A DNA stretch of 17,873 bases from Treponema sp. (GTDB taxonomy: Bacteria; Spirochaetota; Spirochaetia; Treponematales; Breznakiellaceae). This document shows positions 14,784-17,873 of the stretch, piece by piece; within the stretch, counting starts at the first letter, position 1; the number at the start of each line of letters is the position of its first letter. Under the pieces are notes generated by a model. The model worked only from the letters and a program-made list of their open reading frames with translations, was not told where the DNA came from and made no database searches. The translations under genes and the position numbers were made by a program. The stretch covers positions 1 through 17,873 of the forward strand of contig JAISGE010000092.1 of the NCBI GenBank assembly GCA_031263265.1. The letters are read 5' to 3'.

Positions 14784-14800
14784 GCACTCATAAAGAGTGC
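14784..14800. promoter_or_regulatory. CIRCE-like inverted repeat directly before the hsp20 ribosome site
   Basis: GCACTC (14784-14789) and GAGTGC (14795-14800) are perfect complements around ATAAA. The half-sites equal the core of the CIRCE operator bound by the heat-shock repressor HrcA (TTAGCACTC-N9-GAGTGCTAA), and the location between promoter and start codon is the usual one. The spacer is 5 bases, not 9, and the outer TTA/TAA flanks are missing. It may be a variant or degenerate HrcA site, or simply the third leader hairpin. The ribosome site AAAGGAG starts on the next base (14801). Confidence 0.5.
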
Positions 14801-14813
14801 AAAGGAGCCTAGC

Positions 14814-15365
14814 ATGAAAGGCAAAGGGTATATAGACATGGGTACGCTATTTGATGAAATCTTTGAGGCTGCCCAGAATTTCAGCGATGAATTGCATCGT
14901 AACTTTGATCCTTATGAATCTCGGTATGGATCAAGGGGGCCATTCGGATCCAAAGGTCATTTTGACGAAAATACTGATTATTACCCGAATTATTCCTATC
15001 CACCCATGAATGTCTATATGACCAGTGACAGAAGTATGATCTTCGAGTTCGCTTTGGCCGGATTCGATGAAAAGGACATCAACCTCTCTTTCCAGGGAGA
15101 CTACATGGTCTTTTCTGCAAAAATTGGAGAAGCATACTCTGAAGCCTTGGAAGCGCAGGGAGAAGACAATTTCAGGTATTTCAAACGCCGCCTTAAACTT
15201 AAGGACATTGAGAAGCAAAAGTATTATGTTCCCCTGGATAAATACGCTCAGGAAAAAGTAAAAGCCCTCTATAAAAACGGTATTCTTAAAGTAACGATTC
15301 CGCCCAAGGATGAACCGGATCAAAACGACGGTATTAAGATCGAAATAATCAAGGAAGAAGACTGA
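14814..15365 (+). CDS. Small heat-shock protein, Hsp20/alpha-crystallin family
   Basis: A 183-residue ATP-independent holdase that binds unfolding proteins in large oligomers. An aromatic and Gly-rich N-terminal arm (about 1-62) precedes the alpha-crystallin domain (about 63-165), which ends with the hallmark A-x3-N-G-I-L-x-V-x-I-P (151-163). The C-terminal tail carries I-K-I and I-E-I (174-178), matching the I-x-I motif that docks on neighbouring subunits. The domain has an unusually long acidic loop near 105-120 (G-E-A-Y-S-E then a Glu-rich stretch). Start ATG 14814 is 6 bases after AAAGGAG (14801-14807); a second ATG at 14838 has no such site. It has its own promoter and a leader of three hairpins, the last CIRCE-like, so heat-dependent control is likely. 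No partner chaperone gene lies nearby. Confidence 0.93.
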   Translation: MKGKGYIDMGTLFDEIFEAAQNFSDELHRNFDPYESRYGSRGPFGSKGHFDENTDYYPNYSYPPMNVYMTSDRSMIFEFALAGFDEKDINLSFQGDYMVFSAKIGEAYSEALEAQGEDNFRYFKRRLKLKDIEKQKYYVPLDKYAQEKVKALYKNGILKVTIPPKDEPDQNDGIKIEIIKEED

Positions 15366-15401
15366 GGCTTTTCAGGTAAATCGGTGGTAATTGAGTAGGA
15401 A

Positions 15402-15422
15402 GCCACCCATTATTTGAGTGGC
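15402..15422. repeat. Short hairpin between the converging hsp20 and lipoprotein genes
   Basis: GCCAC (15402-15406) pairs with GTGGC (15418-15422) over an 11-base loop. It lies between two convergent stops, where a bidirectional terminator would be expected, but no T run follows in either direction. It may only be a transcript-end processing stem. Confidence 0.35.
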
Positions 15423-15446
15423 CGTCCTCTCACACCACCCTATTTT

Positions 15447-16583
15447 TTACTCATCACCCCACGGCAGCGGTATAAACACCTTTGCCGAATCGGGGTCAGT
15501 TGGCTCGCTGCCGGAAGACAATGTTGTCGCGGAATCAGAAGAAGAATAGTCGCTAGAACCAGCGCTGTTTTTCGCTTTGATGTAATAAGTATAGGTCGTA
15601 GAAGCCTGCAAGCCGGTATGCGTATATGATGTTCCTGAAACGGTTCCCGCCAAGGTTTTTGTTGGCGAGTTGCCGGTTTCATAATACACCTCATAACTTA
15701 TTGCGCCGTTTACCTGATTCCATGATACGCTAATACTGCTGGAAGACTGGGCCGTTGCCGTTACACCGGTCGGGGCACCTGGTATGTCCCCGCCACTGCT
15801 GGGGGCCCATTGTGCGGTAAAGGTTATATCGCTCGTTACCGTATAGGAATCGTTCGCATTGTAGGTCTGATTACCCACTTTCCAGCCGTCAAAAATTTTC
15901 CCAGATGGCGGGATCATGTTACCCTGGCCGGGCAGGGGGATGCTTGTTCCGGACGCAACCGATTGCGAATCCGGCACCGTACCGCTTCCTTCACCACAAT
16001 TGAAACTTACGGTATAGGTAGTATCACCGCCACTGACCGCCCATTGTGCGGTAAAGGTTATATTGCTCGTTACCCTATAGGAATCGTCCACATTGTAGGT
16101 CTGGTCACCCGTTTTCCAGCCGGTAAAGATTTTCCCAGACGGCGGGGTCATGTTGCCTTGGTCGGGCAGGGGGATGCTGTCCCCGGACGTAACCGATTGC
16201 GAATCCGGCGCTGTACCGCTTCCCTCACCAGGATCAAAATGTACGGTGTAGGTAGTACCACCGCCACTGACCGCCCATTGTGCGGTAAAGGTTATATCGC
16301 CCGTTACCGTATAAGAAGCGCCTGCATTGAAGGTCTGATTACCCGTTTTCCAGCCGGTAAAGGTTTTCCCTGACGGCGGGGTCATGCTACCCTGGCCGGG
16401 CAAGGTGATTGATGTTCCGGACGCAACCGATTGGGAATCCGGTTCCGTGCCGCCACCCTCACCACGATTAAAACGTACGGTATAGGTATCGTCGTCGGTT
16501 TGGATATCACAGCCGGTCAGAGTCAATCCGCATATCAGCATTATGCCGAACATTCCCGCTGCAAGTACCGGGTGTTTTTTCAT
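15447..16583 (-). CDS. Lipoprotein with three InlB-type repeats and a fibronectin III domain
   Basis: A 378-residue exported lipoprotein. The signal peptide ends in L-T-L-T-G-C with lipid-bearing Cys25. After a short acid linker come three 78-residue Listeria-Bacteroides (InlB B-type, Flg_new) repeats at about 34-111, 112-189 and 190-259, each running from Y-T-V-x-F through G-W-K-x-G to I-T-F-T-A-Q-W. A fibronectin type III domain follows (about 269-357), with S-V-S-W-N and Y-x-Y-Y-I-K-A-K-N. The tail ends I-P-L-P-W-G-D-E. These domains suit a cell-surface binding role, such as adhesion or polymer attachment; the ligand is unknown. Start ATG 16583 is preceded at 6 bases by AGGAGG (minus strand, plus 16590-16595). 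An in-frame ATG at 16601 lies upstream of that site and is rejected. The tail resembles segments of the next lipoprotein gene. Confidence 0.9.
   Translation of the reverse strand: MKKHPVLAAGMFGIMLICGLTLTGCDIQTDDDTYTVRFNRGEGGGTEPDSQSVASGTSITLPGQGSMTPPSGKTFTGWKTGNQTFNAGASYTVTGDITFTAQWAVSGGGTTYTVHFDPGEGSGTAPDSQSVTSGDSIPLPDQGNMTPPSGKIFTGWKTGDQTYNVDDSYRVTSNITFTAQWAVSGGDTTYTVSFNCGEGSGTVPDSQSVASGTSIPLPGQGNMIPPSGKIFDGWKVGNQTYNANDSYTVTSDITFTAQWAPSSGGDIPGAPTGVTATAQSSSSISVSWNQVNGAISYEVYYETGNSPTKTLAGTVSGTSYTHTGLQASTTYTYYIKAKNSAGSSDYSSSDSATTLSSGSEPTDPDSAKVFIPLPWGDE
15807..16484 (-). repeat. Three tandem 234-bp coding repeats
   Basis: The lipoprotein gene carries three direct copies of a 234-bp unit (about 16484-16251, 16250-16017, and 16016-15807, the last slightly short). 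Long stretches are the same at DNA level, for example the segments encoding I-T-F-T-A-Q-W and the S-G-K-x-F-x-G-W-K segment. Recombination between copies could change repeat number in steps of 78 residues without breaking the frame. Confidence 0.85.
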
Positions 16584-16610
16584 AAAATTCCTCCTAAACA
16601 TGAAGATGAT

Positions 16611-16665
16611 AAAACCCCTAGAACCGGCCCGTTCCTTCAGGAACGAACCGGCTTTTGGGGTACTC
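16611..16665 (-). terminator. Nested hairpin, probable terminator of the upstream lipoprotein gene
   Basis: Three concentric paired blocks occur: CCCC 16615-16618 with GGGG 16657-16660, CCGG 16624-16627 with CCGG 16648-16651, and GTTCCT 16631-16636 with AGGAAC 16639-16644. On the minus strand the stem is followed at once by TTTT (plus 16611-16614), the form of an intrinsic terminator. It would end transcripts from the lipoprotein gene at 17769-16882. It sits only about 30 bases before the next start, so it may also act as a leader hairpin of that gene. On the plus strand a six-T run (16666-16671) lies a few bases further, so it could work both ways. Confidence 0.6.
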
Positions 16666-16797
16666 TTTTTTATAAATAACTGCCCCTACGGGTAGTTTGT
16701 GCCGGTGTTATGCGGGTATGCACGGTATTTTCCCCGAGTCTGCAGAGAGAAAACTCATAATAGGGATGTATGGGTAAATAAGAAAAATTACCGTATA

Positions 16798-16816
16798 GGG
16801 GGGGGGGGGGGGGGGG
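16798..16816. repeat. 19-base G homopolymer
   Basis: An unbroken run of 19 G (C on the minus strand) lies between the two lipoprotein genes, about 215 bases upstream of the 16583 start and 66 bases past the 16882 stop. Long G/C runs are typical slippage sites. Here it is outside any gene, so an effect would be on expression. Its length may be misread by the sequencing method. Confidence 0.85.
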
Positions 16817-16881
16817 TAAAGATTTAAAACGTTGTTAGTAACTTCATACTGTTAGAGCACACCGGCTATCCGCACTGTTTT

Positions 16882-17769
16882 TTACTCGTCGCCCCAGGTT
16901 ACCGCAAGTTTGAGGCTTGGCAATTCTGCATCTACAAAGGTGATACTGGGTATACGATTCCCATACGTGGGGTGTGAACTATCAAAGAGGCGCCAAGATT
17001 TTAAAGAGTAAAGGTTGGAGGAAAAGTAAGTATACCCCCGAATCGCCCTGGTTCCCGTTGTGATAGGCGCGGCATTTTGTTTCGTTTTTACGCCCTCCCT
17101 GTCTGTATCCCCATAGTATACACTCTGGTTATAAAGAGATGTTGAGTTTCCGGAATCATTTGTGGAATATAGATAGGTTTCAAGATAGTACGCCCTGTTC
17201 CACAGAAAAGAATTACGCAAGGTGTATTGGACAGAGACTTCATACGTCGATCCAATATCTACCGTTGACGGGATACCCAGGCTGTAATCCACCGAAAGCA
17301 GGGTTATAGTAATGGTATTCTCCCCGGCTGAAACAGTCTGCTCTTCCGCCGAACCGCTTGCCAGCAGTACCGGATAGGCATAATAAACACCGTCTTCCGA
17401 ATAATTGTAACCTGAAAAATACTCTTGGGAAGAATACTGATCGCCCACCAATACCAAAACATCATAGGTTCCCACCGCGAGCGATATTTCGAGATACTCG
17501 TCCGCCGGTGTGGCCGTCGCGTTATACGTACCCACGTATTTCGACCCGTCTGTCCCGTACCGGTAGAATATTGCCTCAAACAAGTTGGTGTTTGTTTGCG
17601 CCTCCTCAATATTACGCGCGCCTGTTTTGGGAAGCGGTATAAGCACCCTTGCCAAATCAGCAGGATCTTCAGCCCCGGTTTTTGTACCGGTGCTCCCGTC
17701 AAGAACATTTGAGCAGCCCAGCAGTCCGATCATGCACAAAACCGCTATGCCTACGAATGTCTTTTTCAT
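16882..17769 (-). CDS. Lipoprotein of unknown function, beta-rich
   Basis: A 295-residue predicted lipoprotein that I do not recognise. The signal peptide M-K-K-T-F ends in L-L-G-C, with Cys19 as the lipidation site. A low-complexity linker (20-35) leads to D-P-A-D-L-A-R-V-L-I-P-L-P (about 35-47). The rest is rich in Tyr, Ser, Thr and Val, with alternating patterns expected of beta strands, for example Y-L-E-I-S-L-A-V-G-T-Y-D-V-L-V-L-V-G near 92-109 and an N-T-I-T-I-T-L strand. This suggests an immunoglobulin-like or carboxypeptidase-regulatory-like fold on the cell surface. The C-terminus is W-G-D-E. The start is ATG 17769, 5 bases after GGAGG (plus 17775-17779); an in-frame TTG at 17781 is rejected. 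Both the D-x-A-x-V-x-I-P-L-P motif and the W-G-D-E end recur in the neighbouring lipoprotein, so the two may share a localisation or assembly route. That is inference. Confidence 0.85.
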   Translation of the reverse strand: MKKTFVGIAVLCMIGLLGCSNVLDGSTGTKTGAEDPADLARVLIPLPKTGARNIEEAQTNTNLFEAIFYRYGTDGSKYVGTYNATATPADEYLEISLAVGTYDVLVLVGDQYSSQEYFSGYNYSEDGVYYAYPVLLASGSAEEQTVSAGENTITITLLSVDYSLGIPSTVDIGSTYEVSVQYTLRNSFLWNRAYYLETYLYSTNDSGNSTSLYNQSVYYGDTDREGVKTKQNAAPITTGTRAIRGYTYFSSNLYSLKSWRLFDSSHPTYGNRIPSITFVDAELPSLKLAVTWGDE

Positions 17770-17787
17770 AACAACCTCCAAATGGTT

Positions 17788-17864
17788 AGTTCTGAAACTG
17801 GCTTAAGGAAAAACGAGGTTTAGACCGCTTTTCCACCTAAATCTAAGGTTGCTGTTTCAAAACT
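17788..17864. repeat. Separated 11-bp inverted repeat upstream of the right-hand lipoprotein gene
   Basis: AGTTCTGAAAC (17788-17798) and GTTTCAAAACT (17854-17864) are reverse complements except for one base, with 55 bases between. They flank the expected promoter region of the 17769 gene. No convincing -35/-10 pair was found there. Could be a two-site operator or chance. Confidence 0.25.
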
Positions 17865-17873
17865 GAATTTTTG

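Noticed and set aside
15810..16373. 187-codon plus-strand open frame with repeating peptide segments
   Set aside because: It is the antisense shadow of the three tandem repeats in the minus-strand lipoprotein gene; its periodicity comes from the 234-bp units.
16584..16601. Six-residue extension of the InlB-repeat lipoprotein from an upstream ATG
   Set aside because: The AGGAGG site lies inside this stretch and is ideally placed for the ATG at 16583, which begins a standard M-K-K signal peptide.
1..17873. CRISPR arrays, insertion sequences, phage genes, tRNA or rRNA genes
   Set aside because: No regularly spaced short repeats, transposase or integrase motifs, or RNA gene signatures were seen anywhere in the window.

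Overview
The window looks like chromosomal DNA of a free-living or gut spirochaete of the Treponema type. This is an inference from roughly even GC, spirochaete-style lipoprotein signal peptides (L-T-G-C and L-L-G-C lipoboxes) and the gene mix; no rRNA or other phylogenetic marker is present. There is no sign of phage, insertion sequences, CRISPR arrays or tRNA genes. Coding density is high and most genes have strong purine-rich ribosome binding sites.

Layout. Positions 1-318 are non-coding and AT-rich, with a G12/C7 homopolymer block. Positions 319-2575 hold a two-gene operon: an internally duplicated DUF1538 membrane protein and a soluble protein made of two fused P-II-like domains, with overlapping reading frames. 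Convergent to it and 7 bp away, argA (2583-3917, minus) encodes N-acetylglutamate synthase, the first step of arginine synthesis. An AT-rich divergent region with a perfect 8-bp inverted repeat leads into two tandem paralogous MalT/LuxR-type regulators (4162-6744 and 6811-9435), followed 23 bp later by thrS (9459-11267), whose product lacks the N-terminal TGS domain. A new promoter starts a nitroreductase plus type II pantothenate kinase (coaW) pair (11355-12748). Another promoter starts a TPR protein, a YmdB-family phosphodiesterase-like protein with altered metal ligands, and an RseC-family membrane protein (12840-14643). A separately promoted small heat-shock gene follows (14814-15365), with a structured leader of three hairpins. 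The last hairpin has the core half-sites of a CIRCE operator but an abnormally short spacer.

The right end (15447-17769) holds two minus-strand lipoprotein genes. One has three 78-residue InlB-type repeats and a fibronectin III domain. The other is a beta-rich lipoprotein I do not recognise. Between them lie a strong nested hairpin that fits a terminator and a 19-base G run. The two proteins share an I-P-L-P-containing motif, almost identical at DNA level, and an identical W-G-D-E C-terminus.

Ways the genes may work together: the DUF1538/P-II pair is probably a transporter with its own ligand-sensing regulator, possibly linked to nitrogen like neighbouring argA. The paired large LuxR proteins probably respond to a small molecule, with unknown targets. 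The points most worth a second look are the tandem P-II/DUF1538 unit, the CIRCE-like multi-hairpin hsp20 leader, the YmdB-like protein with rearranged metal ligands, and the shared end-motifs of the two lipoproteins.
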